The translations under genes and the position numbers were made by a program. Source: Gaeumannomyces sp. JS-464 (lineage: Eukaryota; Ascomycota; Sordariomycetes; Magnaporthales; Magnaporthaceae). Taken from it: a stretch of 64,000 nucleotides of DNA. Below, in pieces: positions 8,456 through 20,034 of this stretch (the first letter of the stretch is position 1; each line of letters starts with the position of its first letter). Under the pieces are notes generated by a model that saw nothing but the letters and a program-made list of their open reading frames with translations, was not told where the DNA came from and did no database searches. The stretch lies in NCBI GenBank assembly GCA_002197995.1, contig NGZR01000003.1:4774001-4838000 (forward strand), read 5' to 3'.

Positions 8456-11400
8456 TCACATCCAGCCCGTGGCCCGCTTGGCGGCGCCGTATTCGATCGG
8501 GTTCCGGCACAGGGGGCACGTGTTTGCGCGCTGCTCTGGAACCACTGGAGCAGGCACGAGCGGTGGAAGAGGTTCTTGCACGTCCCGCACCGCTTGTCCG
8601 GCAGCCGCTTGTCTGACGACACGAAGCAGTAGCAGATGGCGCACTCGTTCTGGTCCTTCATCATGGCCACCACGTTGCGCCGGAACGTCGTGATCCCGTC
8701 GATCACGCTGCCGTGCGAGAAGGTGATGACGCCTTGGGTCGTGATTAGCCACGACTGCCACTTCTTCTCGCTGACTGCCACCCGGTTGACAGAAACCACT
8801 GAGACTCCGTCAAGCGGATACGACTCGGGCATCCGGATCGCGACGGCTGCTTCGTCCTCGTCTACTTGGTATCCCACCGTCACCTCGCGCCCCCGCTTGC
8901 TGGTCTTGATGATAAGCTCCTTCTCGTCATCCTCGGGCGGCTCCTGCTCATCTTTCCACTTGACCACCTCGTCCAGGGTGTTGGCGATGATGAGCGGCGA
9001 GAAGTATCGCGTCGTCCAGGCCTCGACCGCGATCCTCGTCTGCTTTGACCGGCATTGGATATACCACGATTTGACGAGGCCAGGCACGTACTTCAAAGCC
9101 AGATAGTAGACGTGGACAAATAGCCAGTGCATGTTCTGCTCCTCCGTCTCCGCCTCGGCGAGCTTCATGTCGTAGGACATGATCTGCTCCGCAGTGATGC
9201 GAGCCTTGTCGAGATTGAGAGGATGCGCCGCCGAGTGGCCGAGCACGTCGAAGGTGAGGTCCAACAAGGGTCCCAGCGAGCCGGTGGCCTTGAGGTTCTC
9301 ATAGTATTCGCTCCTCAGCCTGAATGCTGCGGCACCGAAGGCGTCAAATATGACGAGCCATGTGAGGAGATATCCGCGCACGGGTGTCGGGAACCCGGCG
9401 AGAAGCTCGTCATGGAACGTTTCCAGAGTTGGCGGGTCCAGCAGCAGTGACAGAAGCTCGGCCGGCAAGTGTGGCTTCGTCTTCTCCAAGAGAATGTCTT
9501 CAGAAAGTTTTGCTTGTTCGCTGGGGATTTTCCGATGAAGAAGACCGAAGGCGGCCCGTTGTATGTCCCTCGATGTCGAGTCCATCAAGCCGTAGATACT
9601 GCCAAGGTCCTTGATGTGCTCCAGCGGGATTCGCTCCGTTTGCCTGCAAAGAAGAGCGTTGACTATCTCGGCTGGCTGCGATGTCGCGCCGTCATGTAGG
9701 GCCAAGAGCTGGAGCAACCCGTCCGTCTTGTCCACAGCAAACGACATGAGTGCGTCGGCAAGGTCGTCGTTGGGCTCATCGAAAGCCTCGAGCAGGTTGA
9801 CCAGTTTTAGCGAGGCGTGGATATACGACAGCCGACGATCCCCCGTTTCTCTTGCAGCCTTGTCCCACAGATGACGGCAGAACCCAAGGGCTTTCTCCCA
9901 GTATGATCCATAAACATCTTTTATGCATGGGAAGAGATGGCCCAGAGCACGGCAGCATTCTGTGGCCATCTTGCTACCGAGGATATCGGGATTGTCGAAC
10001 CAGGACGTGATCTGCTTGACAGCAAACACGAGACGGTTGTTTGCGACCGGTGGCCCGTCCGCGGAGTAGATCGGCATACAGGCGTTGAAGAGGACGAGCG
10101 TCAGAAGCGTCTGGAGTGAGTCCGGGCTTTTAGCGTAGGCTATATCGCTGACGAGGCGGTTCAGAATCATGCCAACGACTGCGGATGAAGCCAGCAGTTC
10201 GCCATAGCCCGAGAGGATGGCTGCGCAGGGCAGAACTGTGGCAGGTGTCGCCTTCATGATGCCCAGACTTGAGATCCACGACTCCTGCTGCGAGGCACGG
10301 AAGCCGTGTCGCTCGGCCAGTATCCGGAGGATCTGGGCCAGCGCCCTTGCGCTGTAGACCGCGAGCGGGGATAGCGTTTGGGACTGTCCGATGAGTATCT
10401 TGACCAGCTCCCCAACGACACCTTCTTTAGCCGGGACTCCACTCTGACCAGGATCAGCGGCAACGATGATATCGCCGATGATCCTGCGCGTCGATGAGAC
10501 CAACTCCTCAGCGTCTGCCAAGTCGTCTGGCTGAGAAAGGCTTGCCCACATCTTGTTCTCTTCCAGGAGCACAATCTGGTCGGCAACGGTGAGTTCGACC
10601 AGAGAGAGCAAGCCACAGCAGTTCCACCTGGAATTCCGTTGGCAGAGACGTGATTTTGAAATCGGACGACAAAAGCTTGGTTGTGTAGACCGCCATCCGG
10701 GCCGGTACCGAGAGACCTTTCCGGTCGCGAAGATGGTAGTGATGCTCACGTCCAGGATTTGCCGATCCCAGGAAGTAGACGCCACCCAGATCGCTGGTTA
10801 GAGACAGCGACGGGTTGAGGCTGCTGTCGAGGAAAAGGATGAGCTGCTCGAGCCACGTCGTAGTGCTGGGGAAAAGCTCCTCCAGGGAGACACCTGGCAT
10901 CTGAGCCATTTTCGAAGCTTGATCGACCAGAGTGTCGACCCCGAGAGACGTTGGGCTTGCCATCTCGAGGTTCTCCTGGATGATTCTGACGAGCGGAGGG
11001 CCCCGTCGGTGTGGGGCTCCAGGAGGAGTCTCACTCGCTCAGCTTGGCTCGAAAGTTCCTGATCAGAGATCTCAGCAACGACAGCAGCTTGGCGACCAAG
11101 CCCAGATGCAAATCGCTGTTGTCCGAGAGAAGCGATGGCTTCCGCTGGGCAACTATTTCTAGTGCCTTGAGAGGAGAGGAGACGTCAGTCTTAGGTTGGT
11201 TTTCGAAGACCGCCCAGAGACCTTGAACGGTCTCGTTGGCCACTTCTGGTGCGAGGATGATCGAACGTGAAACAGGCCTCAAATAGCTCCCAGGTGCTAT
11301 TTATTCCTCGCGCGCACTCCAGACAGTTGTGCTTCAGGTAATCCTGGAGCGATGACGTTGGCGTGCCAGCGGCGCGGCTGATTGTTGAGACACCAGCCTT

Positions 11401-13349
11401 GTTATGTACCGGGTCAGCACCTTCTGGTCTGGGTGGCTCAGGAGGGAGCCTATTATTGCAGCCCAGGTTGACTTGCAGTAATCTTCCCAGCCATCGATGC
11501 TGAAAAAGGATGCGAGGCAAGAGAGGAGGAACGGCGCAGAACCAGATGATAGCATCGTCTCCATCATCGCTTGGCTGCCGACTGGAAAGAGATACTTGAC
11601 GACGGGCGTTACGTCTTCGCGCGTGAGAAGGAATGGGCACTTGGAAAGCGCAGCATCAAGGACCGAGGCAGCCCCGAACGGCCTGTAGTTGCCCTGAATA
11701 AGAACTTTCATCGCACCAAGGAGCACTTTTGCTGCCGACGGCGATGCAGTATCAACCGCCCGTTCGGCAGCTTCTTTTGCGGCGCTCGAGCCGATTCTCT
11801 CGTGGATACCCCCAACTAGAGAAAAGAAGCGGGTACACTCGTCGGCGAGAGTTTTTTGGGCCCAGTCGTAGTCTTCAGGCGCTTCAGAAAGTAAGCTCTG
11901 CAGATTCTCGACAAGCTGGTCTGTGATAGTGGTCCATATGTCCTTAGTAACCTGGGTGATGGCCGGGTCGGACAGGCTAGACAGCATCAGCGTCGCGCGG
12001 ACCGCAATGTTCAGCTGTGTTGCAGAGCGGCTGGCGGCTCGTTCGGTGTGCACGTAGTCTTCGATCAGGGGCTGTATGCATTCGGTGGTCAAGCTGGAGC
12101 GCGACTCTTCAGGCGTGAGTTTCGGGGCCAGCCGCCTAAACACACAGGTACGTAGACCAAGCGTCAAGAGCGGCGGTGGCAGGCTCGCTCCGGCCCGAGA
12201 TGCCAGTCTTGATAGCCTTGAGCGTATCTGCGGCCGTCTCTGGTATAAGGCTGTCCTGGGGCATACCGGCGATAAGTTGATCAAGGGACTGCCAGAATAT
12301 CGAGGGGTTGGCGCTTCCCTGGGACCCCTTCTCCAGGAAGACGTGAAGTCTTGACAGTGGAGGCTTTTTCGTCCCCCAGATTTCTGGGTGCAGCTTTGTT
12401 AACCTGGACAAGGCCTTGGCCAGATCCGTCGCAGAGCCGGTCTGGTCGCTCTTGAGGGCCTCCGAGACGAGGATCTTCCGATCTTGGGGATGTGCGTATC
12501 AAGGGCGCCTTCTTGCGTCTCCAGCGCCAGCCAGAGGAGCTGGTGGCACTGTCTCCTGACGAAGGGGTCTTGGGAGATGGCCGCGTTCCAGACGGCATCC
12601 AAGGAGAAGAACTTGTCGTAATCCTCCTGGTTCTTCTGAATCCCGGCGGGTTCCAGCTTTTGCAGCAGCGCCATGACGAGAGACAAGCCGCCGCCGAGAA
12701 CCCTGTGGTATTTCGCTTCTGAATCGTCCTTGGTTGTCGACCGCTCGTCGCTCAGGCTGTCGGGCGTCTCTTGAACGGCTTCGATGGCATACTCGAGGAT
12801 CTGGACTGGCACCGCTTCCAAAATTGGAGTATCTTTTCGTCTGTGTTGAGGAGAGACTGCAGGGCGTCGGTGGCGGCGCGGGCGACGACACGGTCCTTGT
12901 CGTACGTGCCGGCAAGCCATGGGCCAACGATCTTGGGGATGCGCCTCTCCATGCGCTTTTTTGCCGAATTCATGAGATCTAGCAGGAGGGAGTGGGCGAG
13001 CTCGCGGACGCGCGGGAGTTGTCGACGGCAGCGCGCGGGTAAATCTGGACCCATGCGTCCAGGACAGCGTCCTCGACGCCATCGGCGGGGGCCGAGGCAG
13101 GCGAAGGCGGGGGCGTGCGATGCCAGCTCCTCGAGGGCGCGGGCCTTCGTGGTGCTGTCCTTCTTGAGCACGTTCTTGAGCGATACGACGACATTAGGGT
13201 CCGAGACGGAGGTCAAGTCGGGCGGCTCAAACAGGTACGACAGGCGGCTCCCGCTTGAGGAGGACGAGAATGCGCCAAAGGGGCTGGAGGAGTGGCTGAG
13301 AAGCCCTGACGCCACCCGGGGCGCGGGACTTGCCGGAAAACCTGCTCAT
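8456..13349 (-). CDS. LTN1: Listerin, E3 ubiquitin ligase of ribosome quality control (many frame breaks)
   Basis: Listerin binds stalled 60S subunits and ubiquitinates the trapped nascent chain. The N-terminal region (EPPDLTSVSDPNVVV, LKKDSTTKARALEEL) and long alpha-helical HEAT-like repeats are recognisable. The C-terminus is the variant RING-CH of the family (CAICYCFVSSDKRLPDKRCG, CKNLFHRSCL, CPLCRNPIEYG). The span equals about 1,631 codons, the usual listerin length, so no introns are needed. The frame changes about 12 times: near 13320, 13110, 13030, 12815, 12478, 12140, 11375, 11265, 11035, 10995, 10605 and 8527. Between breaks the frames are open, one for 2.1 kb, and the order is collinear. 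The last break lies inside the RING. I favour sequencing indels, but loss of this non-essential gene cannot be ruled out. Start at 13349 (MSRFSGKS); 13315 is an alternative. Confidence 0.88.
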
Positions 13350-15958
13350 TGCTGCTGGGCGCTTGGAACAGGGCTTGTGTTCTGGTAGCTGTGTTGTTCG
13401 AGCTGTGCTCTGGGATTCCAGTTCAATGTCGAGTTGTTATGTTGGGGTTTTCACGATGCCAAAAACCGGCCGTGGAAAGTGCGATTCCCGTCAGTCCTAT
13501 GCATTGGCAGAGAGCTATCTCCGTTGCGCGAGCCGTTGCAGGTGGATTGTAACTCCGATACCCTTATCGGGCAGCCAGCAAGTCGAGGCGGCTCTCAGGG
13601 ACTGCAGAAGTTTTTTTCCGCACCGCGGTTGACGATGCGAGGCGCAAACTATGTCAAACGTGTCCAGCCTTGCGTGACGTGATTTGGTGGTAGCTTGGTG
13701 GAGCGACCGTTGAAATGGGCGAGCTTGCCGATCAAAGGTAGCAGCGAGACGAAAAGTCGCTATTCTCAATCAACAGCAATTCGGCGCGCAGTTAGAGAAT
13801 GATTTTGAACCAATGTCGCTCCATCATGTCGTCCTTCTACAGGTTTGCGCGCTCTTTTTGCCGTCCGCACAGCTGAGAGTACTTGAAGACTCGGGCAGAT
13901 CCAGCAGCAATACAGTAGTTCAATCGCGCTGGATGGCGGGGCCGCCCTCAGCCGGGTTGGGCGACGCCAGTGTGGCTTTGAACTTGCGGCGAGGCGTCGT
14001 GGTTCTGTGGCCGAACTGCAGGGGGCCAGGGTCGCGTTTTTATTTGATTTTATCTTTGATCTTCCCATCCATTTGTTCTCACGATCGCTTCAGTTTTGCC
14101 GATTCAAGGTCAGTCGCCTTGGTTGCCCGGCCCTCCTTGTCCAAATGCCTGACTCGGCGTCCAGAGAGAATCAGGGCAGGTAGCAGACACAGAGATGATA
14201 GCCCCCACTCATGTTGCAGGTTGCGCTGACCTGCCCATGGAAGTGTTCCATTGGTTTCTTCGACGTGGATCGTCATGAAAATGGAAGAGTCGGGCTGCTT
14301 TCAACTGTGGACCACCTCTAGTTTGGCTTTGAGAGCGGACAAACAAGCACCCAGCGCGCTAGCCGAAAGCTTCCGTCGGATGATCGCCGCCGTAAATCAC
14401 GTACTAACAGCGGCAGAGCAGAGAGCACGGCAGTAACGGGGCCGCTCAGGGCTCACCTCCGTTGCTCATCGGAACTGGCCAGTCTGCCGGAAGCGGCGGG
14501 CGCTCCTTGGCTGGCTGTGGAAAGTTGGATGCTGTGCTGTGCCTGGTGCATATCACCCGACCAATGCGCAGTTCATTGATTGCCTGCTGTGGGCCCTGCC
14601 TCTGTTATCGCCTTGGCCACACCAGGCATCTTCGTGAGTCGGCTGAAGCGGGCCGGCGGATGGCGCCATGGAAGAGTAGTGTGTTCCCAAAGCCCAAGTG
14701 TCAAACACCACCATCATCATGCCAGATAGGTCACACGGGTCTCTCTCTCATTCTGACGGTCCCCTTTGTTCTGCGTGCCAATTTAGCGCACCAGCAGATC
14801 GGATCCAACATGGAAGGAGGCAATTGATGCCTCCGACCGAACACCGCTCATCCTTTATTCCGATCCCTGGCCTTCGTCTCAGGAGTCCGTTTCGTTCAAA
14901 TAACTGCGCGTCCTCACGCTGCTCGCAGTCAACCAGCCGCAGCACTTGGAGGTCCCTGCAACGCCCTTCTCTGCACTTTGGACTTTGGAGAGTCAGACCA
15001 GTCAGACCCATGCCCGTGTGCATCAGGATGGCACGCAGGGGCCCCCCGTCAGACCCCTATGTACACAGTCAGCCGTCCCGGTGGGCCCAGGGGGTACCTT
15101 TCGGGCCAAGTCGGCGCCTCTCCCTGGCTTATCTCGATTACCCCGCAGGACGGCCGACGTCATAGTGCATCCCCGAGCTCGCAGAGGAGCCAATCCCAGA
15201 GAGGGCCCCGTGCTCGGGACCCACGGCCGCCCACGCACGGCGCCCTGGTTGGCTTCGATCGGACGGATCGTCATAATGTTCCTTGTCGTAGCCGGTTGGC
15301 AGTGCACACCTGCGCGTTTCGCCAATGCCCCAGGGGTCGCTTTTGCTCGCTTTTGCTCCCCTTTCGTTGCCGTCCGTTCCACGCTCGCGTTGTGGCCTCC
15401 CTCTTATGTACATCTGCCGCTGCTAATATCCCCGGATTCTGACTTACACTCATCCCCCACGTTTTTCCTCCCTCCATCTTTCATCATCCATATTCCCCTC
15501 CCAGTGGCTGGCACCTAATCGCGTCCCTCAGACCTTGCTGTCACTCCCTCTGTGATCCCACACCAACGCGGCTTCTCCCGGAAGATCACCTTCCCCAAAA
15601 CCTGCTGGCAACGGGCGTTTTCCTGCCTTTCATGCTACCAAAACCCCTCGGTCCATCACAAGTCTCCTTATCCTTCAGTACTGTAAGTGCTTCTAGTTGC
15701 GGTTGCTAGTCTCGCTGACTGCGTATTCCACAATCAATTGTTCACTATACCCTCCTCTGTTTGTTCCCACAATGTTTCCGCATGTGTACACCCAGTAGCA
15801 TGCCTGTCGAACAATATGTAGCATTGGATATACAATGTGTTCTATCCTGTATCCTGTACCCGCGCCACGTAGGCTTGGCAGGACCATTAACCACTTACAC
15901 ATGCCTCTAGAGTCGGTAACCCGACTGGTAGTATGAGCCGGCAGAGCCGTCCTCCACC
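13350..15958. other. Long divergent intergenic region
   Basis: Separates LTN1 (minus) from the EPDGK-repeat gene (plus). The part from about 15340 to 15670 is pyrimidine-rich and probably the promoter/leader of the plus-strand gene. A GTAAGT at about 15682 could be a leader intron donor. Open frames here have no recognisable sequence. Confidence 0.45.
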
Positions 15959-18766
15959 ATGTTGACCAGTATCGCCTCCTCATCGCGCCCAGCGTACTCC
16001 ATGCACGTCCGCGCCACCGGCATCCGCTCCCTGGCCAGGTCGAGTGCCGTCACGCTGCGCTCGCTAGACCAAACGCGTGGCATCCGCAATGGGTCGCGCG
16101 GCTCGTACCTGGACCCCGAGTCTTCGCAAGAGACCATGAGCCGCCAACGCAGCAGACACAAGCAGCTCGAGGCCAAGAACAGAAAACTGGCCTGGGACAA
16201 GCACCCCGATGCCATGCCCGTCTGCAAGATCGAGAAGCGCATGGCCAGCCACTACCAGCGCGCCCAGAAGCCCGACCCCTGGGATCGGGTGCCGGTGAGA
16301 CGGCTGGGTGGGCCGGTGACAACATCGAGGCCGTGGAGCGAGGCGCACTTGAGAACCTCCTCTTCGGCCACAAGGACGCAAATGCCTCTGGAACCAGTCA
16401 GCCCAAGTCGGCGGCTTCATCGCCGTCTGGCCCATTGGCACGGAGCACCAAGCAGGCATCAGTCAAGACGATGCCGCAGGAAGTGCTGCAGTCCACCGTC
16501 GAGCCTGAATACATCATCGACCCCATCACGAACCGCAAGGTTCTTAAGTCAGCGACCAAAGCGCCTCCGTCAGAGCAGGTTGGCGGACCTGTATTTGACC
16601 ACGGACATGCCTGTAACCTCCGAGGAGCTGAGGCAATACAGTCAAGTCAAGATCGATGATGACGGCAAGACACGCACCACCCAGCAGTCCAGCTATGGTG
16701 GCGTATTCTGGCACTGGGATAGCGGCGTTAAGGTGGCTGGCGTAGGGGCATTCACGGAGATTGTCAAGACCCACACGGTGAAGCGTGGTGTTGATGACCT
16801 CTCGGCTGCGCTGGCTGAGCAATCGGAAGACAAACAGTACACCGACCTCAACAAGTACAAGCCTGTCCTCGAGCCTGAAGCACCCGCCCAAGAAGGCGAG
16901 GCCCCTCAATACGATGATCTGGGCAAATACAGCCCGGTCATGGAGAAGAGGACGCCCGTGGCTGAGGACCCTTCGGCTAAGTACAACGACCTTGACCAGT
17001 ACAAGCCTGTCATGGAGAAACGCACGCCCGTTCCTGAGGATCCCTCAGCTGGGTACGAAGACCTCGACAAGTACACGCCCGTCGCACACAACGAGCCCGA
17101 CGGCAAGATTGTGTCGCCCTTCGAGAAGGAGACATACACCGACCTTGCCCAGTACAACGCCATCATGTACAATGAACCTGACGGAAAGCCTCTGGACCAC
17201 GCGGAGCCATCCTACGACCCCGCCGAGCTGGCGCAGTACGGTGCTTTCATGTACAATGAGCCAGATGGCAAGCCACCAACCGCACAGGAGCCCAGCGAGT
17301 ACATAGACCTGAAATTGTACGGGAAGGCCGTCAGGTATCAGGAGCCCGATGGCAAGCCGCCTTCAGCCGCCAACGAGAGCCAGTCGTATGACGACCTCAA
17401 CGAGTACGGCCCGTCTGGCACCTCGAGCCTGACGGAAAGCCACTGGAGGCTCTGGCCTCGGATCCCGCGGCATCTCCCGAGCCCTACACCGACCTCGGAA
17501 AGTATGAAGCCGGCGTGCGGTACCAGGAGCCTGACGGCAAGGCACCCCAGCCGGCCGACACGGTTGTTTCGTGTCTGAACGAGCTCGACGCAATCCAGGA
17601 GCAGAAAGACCTGCCCGCCTACCCCGAGCCCACGGATGAGGAACGTCAGGCGGCAGAGCTCGACCGTCTCCGCGCCAGCGAGGTCCGCGCCGAAGCCGCT
17701 GCCCGCGCTCTCCTTGGTGCAATTTCCGAGACCCCTCGACAGGACCCCAGTGGGAACTCTGCTCAGTCACCGTCCGGCCTCGGATCAGGCGACGCCGAAG
17801 CCGAAGCCGCTAACAGTAAAGCTCCCACGTCCTCCGTGTCCCCGCCCCAACGAGGCCCGTTTCAATCTCGACTGACTGGTTCCCAAAGGATGCGCGCCGT
17901 CCTCGACCCCTTCTCCAGAGCTCCGCAGGGATTAGAGACGTCGTACGTCGACGAGTGCGCCGGCGCGCCGACGTGGCCGACCTTTGTCAGGACGTATGGC
18001 GACCCCGCCACCGGCCCTCGCCACGAGGCCGCAGCGGCCGCGCCCCCAGCTGCGTCGGTCCAGCAGCCAGCAGTGTACAGGATCTTAGCCTACGACCCGG
18101 CGACGCAGACCGTGACCACCGCAGAAACCACCTCGACCGTGCCCGACAGCTCCACCGCGCTCCCACCCGCCGAGGCCCTCCTCAAGCTTTCCCGACCCAC
18201 CAAGTTTCTCCCTTATTTCTCTCGTCTCCAAGAAGAGGGATTCGAGATCGTATCCGGCAGTGGCGACATCCTCATCTTTCGCAAGATCCAAAGGCCCATC
18301 GCCGCCAACCCCCCAGCCTCTGAAGAAGAAAAGAAGCAAACAGCGCCGGACGCCTCCGCGGATGCTCCCCCAAGCGTCAACCCAATCGACATGACGGGGT
18401 CGCAGCCGTTCGTCTGGGAGCCCGCCTCCGCCAAGTTCGCATCGCCGACAGGCTATGTCCGCTATGAGCCCGAGCCGGTCGTCGACCGCAGGCCGCCTCC
18501 TCCTCCCTCCTCCCCGCATCAGCCAGCAGCAGCAGCAGCAGCAGCAGCAACACAAACCCGCCAGCAGCAGCCACAGTCCCTCCCTGTCGACAGCTCCTGG
18601 TGCGCGGCCAGCAGACGAGCCCAGCCAGCGCCGGCAGCCGGCCCGGCTGGCCAAACGGATGGTCATCGGTGCTACGTGGGTCGCCGGGGTCTCGTACGGC
18701 CTCGGCGTCGTGAGCGAGTACTTCAAGTCCGGCGGCGCTGACGGCAAGGGGCCTACGCGTTTCTAA
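15959..18766 (+). CDS. Fungal EPDGK-repeat protein, probably mitochondrial (four frame breaks)
   Basis: I recognise this as a Pezizomycotina-specific protein often labelled serine/threonine-rich, but know no function. The ATG has a strong context (ccaccATG). The first 45 residues are rich in Arg and Ser and lack acids, as in a mitochondrial presequence. Next come a basic segment (ETMSRQRSRHKQLEAKNRKL), about nine degenerate repeats of the form Y-x-DL-x-KY followed by NEPDGK (16838-17560), a long Ser/Pro/Ala-rich linker, a conserved block FLPYFSRLQEEGFEIVSGSG, and a C-terminal predicted membrane helix (MVIGATWVAGVSYGLGVVSEYF). The frame shifts near 16310, 16575, 17415 and within the CAG repeat near 18530. 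Net shift is zero, giving about 935 residues. All four breaks are indels without in-frame stops. Confidence 0.75.
16838..17560 (+). repeat. About nine degenerate 24-28-residue coding repeats (YxDLxKY / EPDGK)
   Basis: Successive units read YTDLNKYKPV, YDDLGKYSPV, YNDLDQYKPV, YEDLDKYTPV, YTDLAQYNAI and so on. The later ones gain MYNEPDGKP or RYQEPDGKP. The first three units share PVMEKRTPV-type spacers. A frame break lies within the array near 17415. Confidence 0.85.
18524..18549 (+). repeat. CAG microsatellite in coding sequence
   Basis: About eight and a half CAG units encode poly-Gln or poly-Ala depending on frame. One of the frame breaks of the host gene falls here, so copy number in this sequence may be wrong. 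Confidence 0.85.
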
Positions 18767-19674
18767 CTCCCGTCTGTCGGACGCTCATCTCGCTCTTTTC
18801 TTTGTTCTTTCTTGCTGTGGATTTGTCTTCATGAGTGTCCTTCGCCACTGCAACATCCTTCGTTCGGTACCAATCTTGATCCTGCATTGCATCTTGGATG
18901 GGACTTTCGGGCATTCTCACACACACGGTCGTCATCATCTTTGCAGGTGGTATCGCGGTTGTTTTTATTATTATTTATATTTATTTTCTTTGGATTCCCC
19001 TTTTCCTTGTGTTACCACATTTGATATCCTGGAGTTTCTGGCATTGGGCGTGGTTAGCATACAGCACGGACGCCATTTCCCGCAACATTCGTTCTTTTGC
19101 TCGTGGGCGGCGTTGCTAGTTAGGCTATTTACTGAATTATGATTTTATGGTCCCCGTCACATCTCAATCTTCGTAAAGCCCGGTGCAAACTTAGGGCGAG
19201 CATTTTGTGTCTGTAGGGTAGTGTGTGCGTAAGTAGATGTGAGCAAAACAGAGGTGAAGAGAGTGCATCTTCGCGTGAAGCATATCGCCTTTCAGCCTGT
19301 AGAAAAAGAAGTCAACCGCCTTCCGTGAGAACAATCTGGGACCGGAACCAGCAGCCAAGCAAATAGATCACGCTGCCCGTGAGCGAGTGAAAACGCACAC
19401 ACACCGTGCACGTTTCGCGCAACAGCAACCGTGGAGTGATTCCAGACTCAACGCCACATACGCCGTGCCATCACAAATGAGGGCCCATCAGGGAGCCAGC
19501 CACCTGCGTGGGGAGCGGAGCTCCAGTATGGCCGATTGAAAAACAGGAAAAAAAAGAAAAAGAAAAAAAAAAGAAACAGAGGAACAAGAACAAAAAGAAG
19601 GGAAGAATATTGACGAGGTAGCCGATGTGTAGTGGCTCCGATGCGGCCACATCCCATTCACCTCTGCCTTCTTT
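18767..19674. other. Convergent intergenic region
   Basis: 3' flanks of the EPDGK-repeat gene (AT-rich from about 18960) and of the small conserved gene (A-rich tract about 19545-19580). No gene seen. Confidence 0.5.
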
Positions 19675-20034
19675 TCACTGGGCGGCGCCGCGTTCGCTGA
19701 ATCCAGGCCCGGTCTTGACGTCGGCGATGGAGCTCATCTGCAGCGAGCGCTTCTGCTCCTCCCTGTTCCAGCTCTGGCGGCGGTTGATAGCGGGCTTCCA
19801 GGCCTCGGTGGCGGTCCGCGCGCGCTCGGCCCCTTCGTCGTCCGCCACGGCCGACGACGAGTCCCGGCGGTGCTGGCCGTGCTCCGTGGTGGTGGTGGTG
19901 GTAGGGGAGACCAGGGCCTCCTCCAGGTCCGCCGACGCAGCGAGCGCCTCGACTGTGCTCTGACGGCGGGCCTTCGGCGGCGGGCAGGCCTGCGCGTCGC
20001 CTCCGTGGGCCGAAGTGGCGGTCGGGGTCGACAT
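19675..20034 (-). CDS. Small conserved fungal protein of unknown function
   Basis: 119 residues in one exon. The N-terminal half is low-complexity (His/Thr/Ala-rich, including six consecutive Thr). The C-terminal half carries what looks like a conserved fungal signature: WKPAINRRQSWNREEQKR followed by MSSIADVKTGPGFSER. RRxS-type sites in this block could be kinase targets. It has no signal peptide or membrane helix. The start at 20034 is preceded by a GGTGTTGTTG-rich leader on its strand; a longer frame upstream (to 20455) uses another frame and is not conserved-looking. I infer it is real from the signature; I cannot assign a function. Confidence 0.65.
   Translation of the reverse strand: MSTPTATSAHGGDAQACPPPKARRQSTVEALAASADLEEALVSPTTTTTTEHGQHRRDSSSAVADDEGAERARTATEAWKPAINRRQSWNREEQKRSLQMSSIADVKTGPGFSERGAAQ

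Noticed and set aside
14946..15518. Plus-strand open frame of 190 codons
   Set aside because: Overlapping frames on both strands are equally open and none resembles a protein. It lies in a promoter region.
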